From positions 31,283,706 through 31,347,705 of the forward strand of contig NC_045139.1 in the NCBI RefSeq assembly GCF_008831285.2: 64,000 nt of DNA, written 5' to 3'. The DNA comes from Nymphaea colorata (Eukaryota > Streptophyta > Magnoliopsida > Nymphaeales > Nymphaeaceae). Made by a program: the position numbers and the translations under genes. The notes under the pieces were generated by a model that was not told the origin of the DNA, did not search any database, and was given only the letters and a program-made list of their open reading frames with translations. Positions 46,701 to 59,900 of the stretch are shown piece by piece; position 1 is the stretch's first letter; each line of letters opens with the position of its first letter.

Positions 46701-49700
46701 GTGAAATACACACTTTTAGTTTTAGTATTACCATACCAGTCTGAGTATCTCTGTCCATCTGTCAGGTCACATATAACAGGAGCCATTTTCTTTAATCTTA
46801 GATGTTTCATTGCGATGCTTGCCCTGCCGGGGACATGCAAACTTCTAATATGCTATTGTGGTGATGCAACACACATTTTGTCTAGATTGATTTGCTTTTT
46901 CAGTTTTCCTTGAAACAAAGTATATTTTATGTTTCAATGGCTAGTTGCTATTAATTTTAAAGTTGCTTTGCTCCTAGTTCTCAGAAGAGAAGGAAAGGAG
47001 GCTGTTTTTCCTCATAATTTACTTAAACAATTGCCTCATAATTTTTACTAGTTCTTGTTTTAAAGGATTATAGTGTGGCAATTTGACAACCTTTCCTAGT
47101 TTCGTAGCAAGAGAATGGAGCCTTGGACTTCCTTTTCTTTGTGCAGAACCAAGTTGATTTTAAATTATCTACTTATCTAATTAAGGTATCCACCCAGTCT
47201 GCTTGATGTTGCCACTGTCGAATGGTTTTGTAATGTTGAAAAGAACATTCCAATTGTTTCTGGAGATAGGGATTTCAAAGTCTCCCTGTTGGGTATGAGC
47301 AAAAGTCAAATAGACGAATGCCACTTGAAATGTTTTAGGGCGTCTTATCTAGAGCCAGATGGCAATATATGATGGTTGATTTTATGGCTCCTTTTTTTCT
47401 TGCTTCAGTTGTTTGCTTGGTTTTGTCATGTATTCATTTGTATTACTGTTGCTGGTTTTGCTTCTGTGTTTTACTGATCTCTCTCTCTCTCTCTCTTATG
47501 GCAACTGGTCTATAGGAAAAATTTAGTGATGTTGTAGAATGGCTCAAAGCAAACTCAACAGATGCTGAAAGCTTGCCTAATTCATCTCCTCCTGATTTAG
47601 AAAAAAAGGTGACGACAGATATATGGGCAGGAGCTGATTTGCCTAAATCAGATAACAAGTCTTTTACCTTCCCTAGTCCGTTCTTTGGAAGCAATGGATC
47701 AGGCCCAGGGTTCTCAATTTCAATGTTAAATACTAAATCTGGATCTGCTCCATTTTCGTTTGCTTCCAGTCAGGTGCCAGGACAAGGTAGATACCATATT
47801 TACAATGTTTCCTTTTCCCCGCAATTAAACTATGACAGTTTCACTTTTTTTAGAAATAAACGTTACTAATTTTTCTGTGCAACTGAACTATAAGTTCTTC
47901 ATTTTCTTTTAGGAAGCAAAAGCTTAGCCCCTGTTGTGACAGAAACTGCTGAAGATGTTAATGATGGTATGTTCCCCAATGACTCTGTGCTTCTCTTTCA
48001 TACAAGAAATATTGATATTGTCTACAATGAATATCTTTAATGCTTATGTTTCGTGCTCTTGGCTATGCAAGAATTTATCTCTTGGATGCGTCCTAATTTG
48101 TCTAAACGAGGAGTCATGTACAAGTTGTTCAACACCCTAAGAAAACTAATTGAGACTGGTCAGTTTGCTTCAGTCCAACTCAGTTGACTATAAATAAATA
48201 AATACATATATTTATATGAAAACAAATTAAAAAACATATATAGCTATACGAGGAATACACACAGATGCACACATATATATGCATCAGGGATTAATTGGCT
48301 AACCAAGGACTAAGTTACTTGTTTGACCAACCCGTCACTGGTTTGAAATACAGGTCAGTCGATGGCCAACTCAACTAACTAGTTGGACTAGGTAGCCAAC
48401 TAGTTGGGATTTTGACAACTATGGCTGCATTCTGACTATGACTAAAGCTTTAGATACTTGAAGATTTGCTCCACATGTAGCCCTCCTCTTGTACTTGATG
48501 AGCCATAGTTACAGGAAACTTCTTTATAAAAGGGAATCATGCTTCTGCTAACACACTTCAGAAGCTAGAAGCTTGAGACTTCGTTCAAAGAAGGGGAAGG
48601 TTAGAGAAACTATTTTCTCATTTATGAGAAGCTCATCTTGTTCAGAATGAGACTGGTGCTACAATTATTTCTTTTCATTTCATAGCCTGCAGAGGGCCTC
48701 TCTAATGAATGGGTTTCTAAACTTACTTTTCCTCCTATGTGCCATGCAATGGACGTGGGGGAAGGGGGGAAGGGGAATGAGAAGAGGTAAACAAAAAAGG
48801 ATGAAAAAGAATAATAAGATGAGAAAAAGGGTAGAGGCTGCAATACCCGTTATAGGATTATAAATTAAAATCACATAGATGCCCCTACGTGTAGGTGAGG
48901 GTAGCTTTAGCACAAGACTTAGAAGGTTTGCTATTCAGGCAAACTCAGACACCGCTGAGGTACTCTAAGCCTAGGTGGCTCAGAATGATTAGGGACCCTG
49001 TGCAATAATCTAGGCATAGCTTTGACTATATCTAATGGGTTTCATTTGTATTCTCTTGGTAATGGTTGAGTTAGATTTATATTTAGTTTTTGTTTCTCTG
49101 CATGTGAAACTCACTCACTTTTGAGTAGTTATTATTTGATTAACTGGATAAGTTAAAAAACTGATTCCAGACCAAATCATTCTGTTTAGGGTTACCCAAG
49201 ACTCAAGGGAGTTTTTTTTTTTTTTTAATCTATAGTCATCTTGCTCCTATTTTATTGACTTAAATGAATTTTTTTTTTTTTATGATATTTTTTGCCTTCT
49301 TTCATGCCTTGGTTATCAAAAGTACAAGATTGTGTGGTGAATAAGTTTCTTAGATAATATATGTTTTTGCAAATGCTTTTATTTGACTGTGATTTTTTAA
49401 TCTTTTATTTGCAAACTGGGATTACTCATACCAGTTTTTGCCATGAGACCTATTTCACGTGGTTCCCCTTTTGACTCCTTGTTGTTTCCCATTCTTACAG
49501 AAGTCATATTGCAAATTGCACAATAATTGCTCAATCCCTGTTTCTGCAGTCACATCTTTGTGATATAGCAAACTAACTCCCTAGAGATCAAAACATTTGA
49601 CCTTCTTCAAGTTAAAGTGCTTAAGCCGGCTTCCTTGCCAGGTGGACAAAGCTATTGTTGGTGTTCAGCAATAATAACTGTCTCAATCTTGACAAGCAAA

Positions 49701-50643
49701 CATCACTTTAGCTGCAATAGCAATGTTACTACAATGAAAGATAGTAATTGGCCCATATTAGTTACCAGACCGTTTCTTATCAATCTCAATTGTGTTTTGC
49801 CACAGTTTTCAGGTTCCTTGACTAAATTGGCATGACTTTCTTGGCCCTACTTTTGTCATGTATCCTGTTTTGTTCATGTATCCCACCAATTTGTCCTAGC
49901 TTGATGTGATTATGTGTGAATTTCATCAAACTCATGCCTTCTTTATATTTGAAAAACAGTTTTTGAATTGTTGCATGTATTTAGTCTGTGAGTAAGTGTA
50001 AACTACATGGGCCTTGTAAATGGGATTCTCTATGCATTTGGCAAACTCATTTTTGTGGATTTCAGATGATGAAACAGAACAACCAAGCAGTCCCTCTTTG
50101 AAGAGGACCGAAGAGCATGGTATTGTTGTGGTACATGAAGTCAAGTGCAAGTTGTATGTGAAGGTATCAGTTTACGTATCATGATTTTTTATAATGGTTT
50201 TAGGCTTGAAACTGTTTTCTCTCATTTTGTTCTGGCTTTACATTGCATAATACTTTTGTTACTCCTGCATTCTTAATTTTCAGTAGTTGATCATTTGCAT
50301 TGGACCTATGTTGCACTGTTTGATGCAACCTTGTCACAAGGTTGCAGAAGCACTATGGATAATGCACTCTAACTTCCAAATACAATATTTTAGAAAAACA
50401 AGGATAAAAGTGAAAAGAAGTTCTGGGAAAAAAAGGAAAAAAAATGCATTTATAAGCAAAAATAAGCATGAATTTTGAATGACTCTTAGATATGAATCAT
50501 ATGATTCATTATCAAAAAATTGAGGCAAATCTAAATAAACAAAGTATCTTTAAATTGGATCTGAGCAGACATAGTATCAACGTTTGTTTCTCTTCTTCAA
50601 TGATTCTCTTTCCTTGTCAATCAATGGACTGACTTAGGCTCTG

Positions 50644-50683
<40 letters not shown>

Positions 50684-52612
50684 TATAGTTTCCCTCGATT
50701 ATTTCTTTGTGTATTTCCTTGTTGAATGATTTGTCTTTGGCATTGAATGAAAAAGAGATAATACTGTTGGGAGTGTCATGTATATAATAGTCAGGATCTA
50801 GTTACTTGAATTTTGGTGAATACCCTTATTGATACTGACACTAAATCTGACATACCAACACTGGCACACTGGTATATATAGCCTTGTTGTTGGTTTCACC
50901 ACAAGTTTACGCCTGTTTCTTTACCTTAATTTTTTTCAAAAAAATTCTCTTTTGGACATTTTTAGCCAGATGATCCAGCGGACAAAGGATGGAAAGACAT
51001 GGGCGTTGGCCAACTTTCAATAAAATGCAAAAAGGATGCTGCTAAAGCTACCAAAGAATCCAAACCAACGATCGTAATTAGAAATGATGTATGGGTGGTT
51101 TTCGTATTCTCCTTATGCTAATTTTGGAATCTAGACTGCTCCTTCTTTTAGATGTTTTTTGCAGTGTCCACGCCCATTTGCTGATGAGACCCAATTACTA
51201 TTACATTTGTTACATCAAAATGTCAATTTATGTCTTCTTTGTCTTTTTTAAACTATCGTTTCTTTTGTTGCTTGTTTGCAGGTTGGTAAAGTGTTGTTAA
51301 ATGCCTTGATATATCCAAGCATCAAAATGAACGTTCAGAAGAATACAATCACTACAATATTTCACACTCTGGTAAAATACTTTTGTCTCAAAATAGCTCT
51401 ATGATTGTCTATGGTGATCCTAATGTCTTTCATTTAGAAGCACAAAGAGTACCTGTGTGATAATTGATAAAGCAGTTATTATGAATTTTGCCTGCATTAT
51501 GGTCTATCTCTTGATCTTTAGTTCTTTAATCTTGCACTTGTCATCCTTTCTTTCTGTCAGCTGTTAATTGAATGAGATATAATGAATAGACTACGCTTTC
51601 TAAATTTCTAGTTGTCTTGTTCTATGTACCTAAATTTCTAGTTATGTCTTGTACTATGTACCTGTCTGAAGCTACATACACAGGCATGGGCACATGAACA
51701 GACACGCCCCCTCTTTTTGTGCCTAATCTCAACAAGGTCTCAGCAAATCTCCCGTCATGAATTTTTGGAAAAATATGCATACTAAAGCTTCACTGGAATA
51801 GGACAACATATGGCATCATGGCTGCAATTTCCTGGACAATTTTATGTAAAAAATAAGTATCCATGGAGTGTTATTATCCAAAAGTTTTGCACATCGATAC
51901 CTTAGCCCTCTGGAGGTGTCTCAAACGAACATAGATTGCAATCATGTAATCCTTTTTGGCTTAATGGTAAACTTGCTACACTATAAGATTCAAACTCCCT
52001 CATGCCTCCTTGACTCTCACACTTATCCTTGATGTAATTGGCATGCACCACTACTTAATGCAGTTGAGTGCCTAAGTGTGGAAACTTTACTGTCATACTA
52101 CATCTAGGAATCGAATTTGGGTTTTAATTCTGTTGGTGCATGATATAGCTTACTCTATGCAGTTAATTTGACGCTATTAATACAGTAACATAGTCACGGT
52201 TTGTGCTTTTATTTTGGTGTTGGTGCATGATATAGCTTACTCTATGCTGTTAATTTGACGCTATCAATACAGTGATATAGTCACAGTTTGGGCTTTTATT
52301 TTGGTGTTGGGGCATGATGTAGCTTACTCTATGCAGTTAATTTGACTTTATTTATACAGTAATATAGTCTATAAGTTATACAGGCAAATATGCATCCCAT
52401 CCCCATGTAAGCGTAATGCTCTCTCTCTCTCTCTCGCTAATTCTGTAGTTCTCATTCTATGAGCTTCTTTTGACTTTGTTCAGGCTGTTGGAGATACTAG
52501 TGGGAGTGAGTCAGGAACTGCTGTTGCTCGTACCTACTTACTAAGAACAAAAACTGAGGAGGAGATAAACAAGCTTGCAGAGTCCATCAGAGAATATACC
52601 CCGTCATCTTAA
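43794..52612 (+). CDS. NUP50-like nucleoporin with Ran-binding domain; 9 exons
   Basis: Exons 43794-43850, 44242-44339, 45183-45270, 47516-47786, 47913-47966, 50066-50163, 50966-51088, 51282-51371 and 52484-52612 join in phase to 335 aa. The N-terminal basic segment (SKRVIAGPPFD) and the conserved QFASWVQSQLQNHPDELWED block resemble the plant PH-superfamily protein I recall as At4g11790. A middle region carries FG-type motifs (SFTF, FFG, PFSFASS) typical of nuclear pore basket proteins. From about residue 205 to the end is a RanBD1/PH-like domain (VVVHEVKCKLYVK, GWKDMGVGQLSIK, then KVLLNALIYPSIKMN). It probably acts at the nuclear pore in Ran-dependent transport. At 335 aa it is shorter than Arabidopsis NUP50a/b, so an extra exon could have been missed in the long introns, or it belongs to the shorter subfamily. 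All introns are GT-AG. No gene symbol is given because the subfamily is uncertain. Confidence 0.85.
45883..46040 (+). repeat. Imperfect tandem duplication in a NUP50-like intron
   Basis: Two copies offset by about 93 bp. Each begins TGTTGAG(C/T)CTGACAAATT and ends with TGTTCGTTGAATTTAGGGG. The second copy lacks about 20 bp in its middle. Confidence 0.85.
47967..50065 (+). other. Fifth intron of the NUP50-like gene, holds repeat fragments
   Basis: A 2.1-kb intron. A hAT-like terminus reading TTTTGACAACTATG ends at about 48424 (inverted form CATAGTTGTCAAAA), and GACTAGTTGG-type words lie just left of it. A segment at about 49575-49635 resembles the duplicated SINE-like unit near 27115. No exon was recognised inside. 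Confidence 0.5.
50647..50679. repeat. (TA)n microsatellite
   Basis: About 16 uninterrupted TA units in a NUP50-like intron. Confidence 0.95.
52135..52375 (+). repeat. 87-bp tandem repeat, about 2.7 copies, in a NUP50-like intron
   Basis: Units start at 52135, 52222 and 52309 with GG(T/G)GCATGAT(A/G)TAGCTTA. The first two differ at only a few positions; the third diverges after about 45 bp. It lies in the last intron, upstream of the final exon. Confidence 0.92.
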
Positions 52613-53369
52613 ATTCCATCCTTATCTGTACTATTTTGTAACATGTAATACATGTGCTTCGTAGAAGAAAAGTCACACCTGCATATCTTTACCTACAATG
52701 GCTGCATATAATGAGTTCAATTATTTATGCTTTTCTTCATACCCAATTTTCCTACTAATGGACTGGCAGGGGTTACGCAACTGCTGAAAATCCACAACCC
52801 TGAAGGCCTATTCAATGTACACTACAAATTGACATGCTTATGAATATATACTGTGTTCCTTCAGTCTACATTTTTTATATCATTCCCGTTGCGCACAATA
52901 GTTCAAATTGAAATTTTTACCTGCCAGGGTGACTCGTCTATGGAAGCGAGTTATGAACTTAATTTTCACAGGATGTCGCCTACCTCGGATTGAACCCAGC
53001 GACAAGAGAAATCAAGACTTTTGCCAGCTGGAGGCCTCTCAACTTGCGGTGAGGGGTACATGGGATTAATTGGTTTGGCCCTAAAGAAGGCATTCGATTA
53101 GAATGATAATTCACGTTTGATGAGTTGCTCATTTTCAGGTGTTTCTTTTGCTGATATCACTGTATCTGCCCAGTAAACTAGATTTTTATTTTCCTTCTCC
53201 AGTTCTTGTTTCTGCACGTCTCAGAAGAGAAACGGAAAGTGGAACAGAAAAGACGGGAGTGTAACTTGCACTGTATTTTCCTGCATGTTTTCCATTGCTT
53301 TATCAAAATAACAAATACATGTTTGCCTTGCATCGTTTTACGTGGTTCGGAGCATCATGTGTTGATTAG
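52613..53369. other. Convergent 3' flanks, no gene
   Basis: This stretch lies between the stop codon of the NUP50-like gene (+) and that of the minus-strand gene ending at 53370. It should hold the 3' UTRs of both. No repeat or RNA gene recognised. Confidence 0.6.
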
Positions 53370-54182
53370 TCAAGAGATGAAGATATTCGCGTTTAAGTTA
53401 GCAATACACTCGGTTGGCAACCCAAGGAAAGTATTCATAAAACTATCATTGATGGGGTCAACGGTCGCCACCCCAACCAGCCTGCACCTTCCTTTCTTGT
53501 TCAACCTCTCTCCTTTTCCAAATCTTATTCTCCCTTTTGATTCTTCAGATGTCAGTATGGTGTCCACTATTAAGGGAGGAGCTCTGTATAAACTCCCCAC
53601 TGAGAAATAGAACTCAGCCTTGAACTTTAAATTCACCTGTAAAAATGACAAAGGAAATATGAGATGCAATATCTATACGTCGAAATTAGGAACTGCTGCT
53701 GAATGAGTATCTCATGAAGTTGCCAGTTCTTGGCTCACCTTTCCTGTCTCCTCCTCGATTTCCCCAGTGAACACTTGCGGAACAATCTCAATCTTCAAAA
53801 ATGGTGGCAATGGCAGCCCGAGGAATCTGGTTGTTGCAGTTTCCAGTGGCGGGATATACAATGTTGTGATGTCGAATGTGGCCAGGATCTCCCCTTTGCT
53901 GGTTCGGCGTCCTGTTGCTGTTCCTGTGCCACCTTCTGCATTGTAGGCGAAGTCCGGGTACCTTGCAATTCCAAGACTGCAAGAATTGAGACTCTGAAAT
54001 TTTATGCAGCAGGACTCATCGTTACTTGGCTGGCTATCTGTTTTTGCTCTCCTTGGCTGCTCTGAACTTTTACCATATGCTGAGCAGGAGAAGGAAACAT
54101 GGCTCCTGTGCTTCTCAAGGATGGCTTTTGAGAGGTGAGTACGGAGGATGGAGGAGCTTGAATTTATTTTGCAGGTGAGCAT
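53370..54182 (-). CDS. Conserved-looking plant protein of unknown function, probably plastid; 2 exons
   Basis: On the minus strand, exon 1 (54182-53739) and exon 2 (53636-53370) join at a phase-0 GT-AG intron of 102 bp to give 236 aa. The first 60 or so residues are rich in Ser, Lys and Arg with few acidic residues, like a plastid transit peptide. The rest is compact and looks globular, with runs such as GEILATFDITTLYIPP, TTRFLGLPLPPFLKIEIVPQ and GSLYRAPPLIVDTI. Near-balanced alternation of hydrophobic and polar residues suggests a beta-rich fold. I do not recognise a named domain and assign no function. A TATA box (CTATATATAAAG on the minus strand, 54391-54402) lies about 210 bp upstream of the ATG, which supports the start chosen. 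It converges with the NUP50-like gene. Confidence 0.75.
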
Positions 54183-54390
54183 GTTGGCCTTGAATGTTCT
54201 TCAAATCTCTTCTGAAGATTTTGTACAGCACTGGCTGGATGGCATGGCGGAGATGTAACTGAACTTTTGAAGGTCTGGGTGCAGGAAATATGAGGTGCTA
54301 TATTTTTCCTGCCTTATCAACATCCCTCCCCAAAATCGCAAGGGCCACCTGGCAATGCTGGATGGACCACAAAGCAAGAAGGGTGGGGTC

Positions 54391-54402
54391 CTTTATATAT
54401 AG
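54391..54402 (-). promoter_or_regulatory. TATA box of the minus-strand unknown gene
   Basis: CTATATATAAAG on the minus strand, about 210 bp before the ATG at 54182. It implies a leader of roughly 180 nt. Confidence 0.55.
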
Positions 54403-55950
54403 TTCAAGCTGTTTCGACTTGTGTAAATTTATGGTGACTCTTTTTAATTTGAAAATAACGTTTGTTTTGTCACTATTTACAGTTCACAAGAACAGGGTTT
54501 ATGAAAATCAAACTGAGGCCCGCCAACCCAACCAGTTATTTTATAGTCCAGAGAGCGAGAGCAAGAAAGAGAGAGGGTACAAGTCCCTCATTGGTCACCT
54601 CATTTTCTCGTCCAAAGTTTTCCGTAATGAGCTAACTTAAGTCCGGCGTTCTTTACGGCCTCACCATCCAACTTCTGAATTTATGGACACAGGCCTGTAG
54701 CCGAGATATAGCCCCAATATTTTCCTTTATTTTTTGTATGCGTTGTATATATATTGTACCTCTTAAAATATCAGAATTTCTAAAATAATGGCCCTTAATA
54801 AAAACTTCTGGCGCATCCATCGGCAAGGCCCTTACCAATGGCAATCTCGCAGAGCTGGGTGCCGATCAATGGGTTGCTCTACTTTGAGCAAAAGTTTCGG
54901 ACGTGGACCAAGCAACGGCCTGGTTGGTGGCCTGGATGCTACTTAACAACTTGGCAGCCATCGTCCGCATTGCTAGGCTTGGACAAGTTGTGGAGAAGGT
55001 TTAAGCCCCTTACACTTCGGATGCACGGGTTTCATGAACCGTCGCCTATTCACTAGCCGCTGGCCAGCCGAGCCATCATTTATGTGCCGTCTATCTCCTC
55101 AGCCATCAGCAGCAGGCCGTAGTTCAGATGGTTTTTGTGGAAGAATTGGTAAGACATTCTTAGGCATTTCAAAAATGGATTCCTCTTGACAATTTTTGAA
55201 AAGGAATTTTGGATACATTTGGCACCTTAAAACTACCGAGCAGATTATCGGGGACCTTTTGGTACAGTCCAAAAATGGCAACCTTCCTCCCAGCATCTCA
55301 TCGGAAAGCAAGGAAAAGGCTTGCATCGTAGTGAGAAAGAGCACTAGTCCTTCGATCAGGCTTCTCCGGCATGCTATCCCATCCAACCATAGCCTGTGCG
55401 CGGGTGGTGTACAAGGTAGAGATTTCAGAAGACTTCAATAATATGACCCGGCAGACCATATGATTTATTCAATTTTAGTTTGTGCAGAACAATGAACATA
55501 TGCTAACTTCAGCATCATTATGTGAACTTCCCTTTTCTGTCAACTTTGTGCCCAGATTTGCTCTGGTCACATCCAACATATGGAGCTAACTAGCAGGACT
55601 AGCCACATCCAACATATGGACGTAACTAGAAGGACGAGTTCAATAACTGCAGCCTTCCTAGGGAAACTGGATCAAGAAAATGAAGAACTTCGAATGCCCA
55701 AATTCACTTTTCATCTCCTTCCTAAGGCCTGTCCGACCTGTTGGCAACAGTCAGATTCCTGTTAACTGCTCATGATCTTGTATACAACAAAACGTTTGTG
55801 CTTCCGTTCTTGAAGAGTCTTGTGTCCCTTAGCGCCAAACATAAGGAAGTCGTTGTTCCTTAGCACCAAGCTATTAGGACCGGACCGCCTCCTCGAGGTA
55901 CCCACAACATTGTGCACTTTGGTGAGCAGAAGTGACATGGGGAGCAAGAG
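54403..55950. other. Intergenic DNA, no gene recognised
   Basis: This stretch lies between the promoter of the unknown plastid-type gene and the stop codon of the SET-domain gene. Several frames of 60-95 codons occur on both strands, but none shows a domain, codon bias or splice partners. The right part is probably 3' UTR of the SET-domain gene. Confidence 0.5.
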
Positions 55951-56861
55951 TTACGCAGTACTCAAGCAAATTTCTAGTGCATGCTCGGCCTCTCGTAGGA
56001 ACAAGCGGGTAAGCTGCTTCTGGCCAAGTCGATAAACTATAGAAGACCACTTATTCTTGCTCATCATCACCTTCTCATCAACTCCAGAAACTTCGATTCT
56101 GCTGCAGTGAAGAAAATCATGAGCACCAGAAAAGAAATTCAGACACAATTCACAACTTTTCCATTAATGTTTCAGTCAGAAAACATGAAGATGAAAAGTT
56201 CAGCTCCGACCTGCATCTGAATAGGATCCGTCTATATTGCCTGACTTGGATTAAATATTTTTAAATGTTTGATGAAAGCTGGATTTGAAACATGTTAGGC
56301 TGGGAATGTTCACATTTTGAGTCAGATTCAGGTAAAAAAATATGATTAGATCTGGGCGGCAGCATCTAGCCTGACCAACTTGACCCATTTTGCTTGGACG
56401 ACCCATCCAATACCAAGTCTCAAATTCAAACATTGGGAATGACATCTGCCACATGGACAGGAACAACATTGTCGTTTCAGAACATCGTCCATACGGAATG
56501 GTCTACAGTTACCTTCCCCAAACAGGAAGCTCCTAAAGGACAACTAAAACGAGACATGATGCACATGCACCTCCAAGGTCGGCAAGTTTGATACACCCAG
56601 AAAATTTCATGCTTTCCCTTATCAGAAAGGAAAAACGCAAATAATACCAACAAGAATAAAGAAAAAGATGATGGCTAAATAATAACTGAAAATTCAAACC
56701 TGACATTCTCTTCTTCACTACCAATCATGCATGCATTTTGAAGCAGTTTGATGTCCTCATCCTCTGTTCCAGATCCCTCCTCAAGTTCCATCATTCTTCT
56801 CAAAAGAAAGCATGTGAAGTAAGAGAATCCAAGAATGCTTAAAAGCATACCTTTGCAGTTC

Positions 56862-56920
<59 letters not shown>

Positions 56921-59900
56921 ATATATATATATATATATATATAGAGTCACAGATAAATATGTCTAGCCAGTAGAAATTTCAAAATCACATTCCATATACG
57001 AGTATCAATAATTTCAACATAATGGTGCTGTAGTTGAACTACCAAATACCAAGTCAGATATGGAGAGACGTCAAGGATCGAAATGCAGTTTGCAGACTTT
57101 AGCCGAGCAAAGAGCTCAAACAGAAAACAAGATAAATAGGAATGCAAATGCCACAAACATGTAAACAACATGTCCAAAATGAACTTGATAATATTAACCA
57201 TAGAATTAAAGAACTAAGAGACTGTAAAGCATAATAGATAATAAATAATAGGAGCTCTTTAATTCACATACTTCGTATTAAGAAGATCAACGAGCAATTG
57301 CAACGCCCCAGCATCTCCACACACCTCCCAAACTGCAGCCCTTACTTCAGTTTCAGTTGGTTGTCGTTTCTCAGCAGAGCCAACAAGCTTCAAAGACAGG
57401 AATATATCCAAAAAAAAAAAGAGAAGAAAGACAAGAGGACAAATTAAACCTCATAATAGGTTAATGTGAAAATGCCAAATTCAAATAACAAAGAAATATC
57501 AAAAACGACACTCCTGCCAGGTTACAAATCAAATTGACAGCTGGAACAAGAAATGCACACCATGGGCATCAAATATGTGATGCTTTAACGTGCCTGCCAC
57601 TTATACAGAGTCTTTGTAGGTTATATGAGATGCCTTTGAATGCTCTAATAAGACCCATTCTGTTCCTTTTCTTTAGTGATACTATTTGAGATTGTGCAGT
57701 TATATTGATATTTGATACTACAAAGACAACATTTGAATGAATATTGCAGAAGAAAGTACGTGATTACAATCAGGAAGCAGATGATCAAACAATAAATCAA
57801 ACAAAGATTGATAACTGATCAGAATATGAAGGAAAAGAAGATACCTCTTCCAACAATGAAGAAACCTGAAGCAGTTCATTCTCTTGCATTGCTATTGTTC
57901 GTAAGCCAGTTAGAAAGTCTTCAGGAAATACCAATTTATCTAAATAAGATGGCACCTTGCGTTGACCGCTCCAACTATAATTGTTGTAAAAAATTTTGTC
58001 CGACTCAAAGCTGCCTTGTGTTTGAGGAGGTTGACCAAAAAAACCATGTTTCAGCGAATCTTTAGGTAGGATGCATCTTAGTTCTGCCTTCTAGTGTTGC
58101 CTCATTAAAAAGAAAAAAAAAAGTAGACCACATTTGAAAAAAAAGTAGTAGTAAGGAAATATTCTGAAGGACCACAACAAGAAACCGAATAATAACTTAG
58201 CAGATGATCAAATGCTACTAAACTGGAGTCTTTGAAAGCGATACATCAATACAACATCAGTTCATGAAAGCAGCGCCTGACCTGGATTTCCAAAAGCTGA
58301 CCTTTAGAGTCAGGACATGATGCTTGCTGCAAGGCTTCCAGTGGATAATGAACCTACACAAAGCCAAATGAAAAACAAAGAGAGAGAAATTTAAATGGCC
58401 TAAATATATTTCCTTACACATCCCTCCTATTTTGTTATTCCCAAAGCAGCAACAAGAATAATAAATGAATGTTAGAAGCCTAGTGGGAAATGTGCAAAGT
58501 TACCATGAGATAGTCATCTGGATTCTTTTCAATGATAAATCCATACAGATACAGTAATTCCTGGGAAGAATGGTTCAACTGATGAGATCAGAAAAACGGC
58601 ACAAAAAGAAAGGTCGTAAAAGGAAACAAAAAACTTAACATTAGCAGAAACATTCATGGCATCCAGTTGCGATTAGTTTCCAAGTAGCTGGTATAAAATA
58701 TAAAGTACTTAAACTGAAAAGCAAGCTAATGAAGCTAATGCTGCAATAAACTAAGGACTTGTACCAATATAAGAATTGAAGGCAGGTTCTTCAAAGAAAA
58801 TTGTTTCATTCCAAAATATTTTGAAATTTTGCATTCTGTAAAGTACTTAAACTGAAAAGCAAGCTAATGAACTTAATGCTGCAATAAACTAAGGAATTAT
58901 ACTAATATAAGAATTGAAGGCAGGTTGCTTCCATCACAAAATATGAAAAATGTTTCACTGCAAAATACTTTCAAAATTGGATTTTGCATTCTCCCTTCTA
59001 CCTGGACTAATTTTTACCTAAAACTATATTTTATTGTTGAGCTTTCTTTGCAGTTGTTACAATAAAAGAGTTGGTGATATACAGAAAGGAGCAGGAATCC
59101 AAAATCAAATGGGAATTAGTAGAGGACATTCAGGATCATAAATAAAATGAAAGGCACTGTGCCACTCATGTAATCACATGAACATTATGAGAGTTTCCAA
59201 AACTTGAGCCAAATGAAGATTTTTCCAAGGGTTTTATCTATTTGGTTTGCATAAGCATTTAAGATTTGTCCAAGGGTTTTGTCTATTTGCTTTACATAAG
59301 CATTTTCTCTTTAAGAAGCCTAGCCTAGTGTATGTTGGAACTGAGAATTGTGACAAATGAAAAGATAAAATATGTATGCATGGTTTCCCAACCCCAAAAA
59401 TCCTGTACACAGCTGCACCCACACACACACAAAGTGATCCTAGAAAATTGCTAAATTTAAATGACTATCTTGAGGAAGATATGAAAATGGTACCTCATTT
59501 CCTTTATTACCATAACTGATAAGTATCTCCTTTTGAGCAGGAACTTTCTGTCCACATGCTGCCCAAAAAAAAAGGAACAAAGAAAAACAAATACGTTAGA
59601 ATTTATGTACATCCAGAACCATCATGAACCCAGCTTACCAATTATCCGATTACCAACATACAAGTGGCATGGCACTTGCCTTGTGAAAAGCAACAAGTGA
59701 ACTTACGGACACATGAACTATTAAACTAAATGATGTGTAGAATGATGATCCAAATTAGAATATGCCGACATTGCTAACTGCATAGATAAGATACAGGAAC
59801 TATTAAACTCTCTTTCAGTTTTGAACTTTGTTTAAATGAACCATTTTGATAGGTCATAAACAGTGAACCCAAGATTGCCCAATGGAAAGCATAAAAAGCA

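Noticed and set aside
51953-52090. A possible SINE with A-box-like TGGCTTAATGG and B-box-like GATTCAAACTCC
   Set aside because: Both boxes deviate from consensus, and I saw no second copy, tail or target duplication in the window.
54838-55441. Several 70-95 codon frames in the 54.8-55.4 kb interval
   Set aside because: Overlapping frames on both strands with no domain, no splice partners and no promoter signal.
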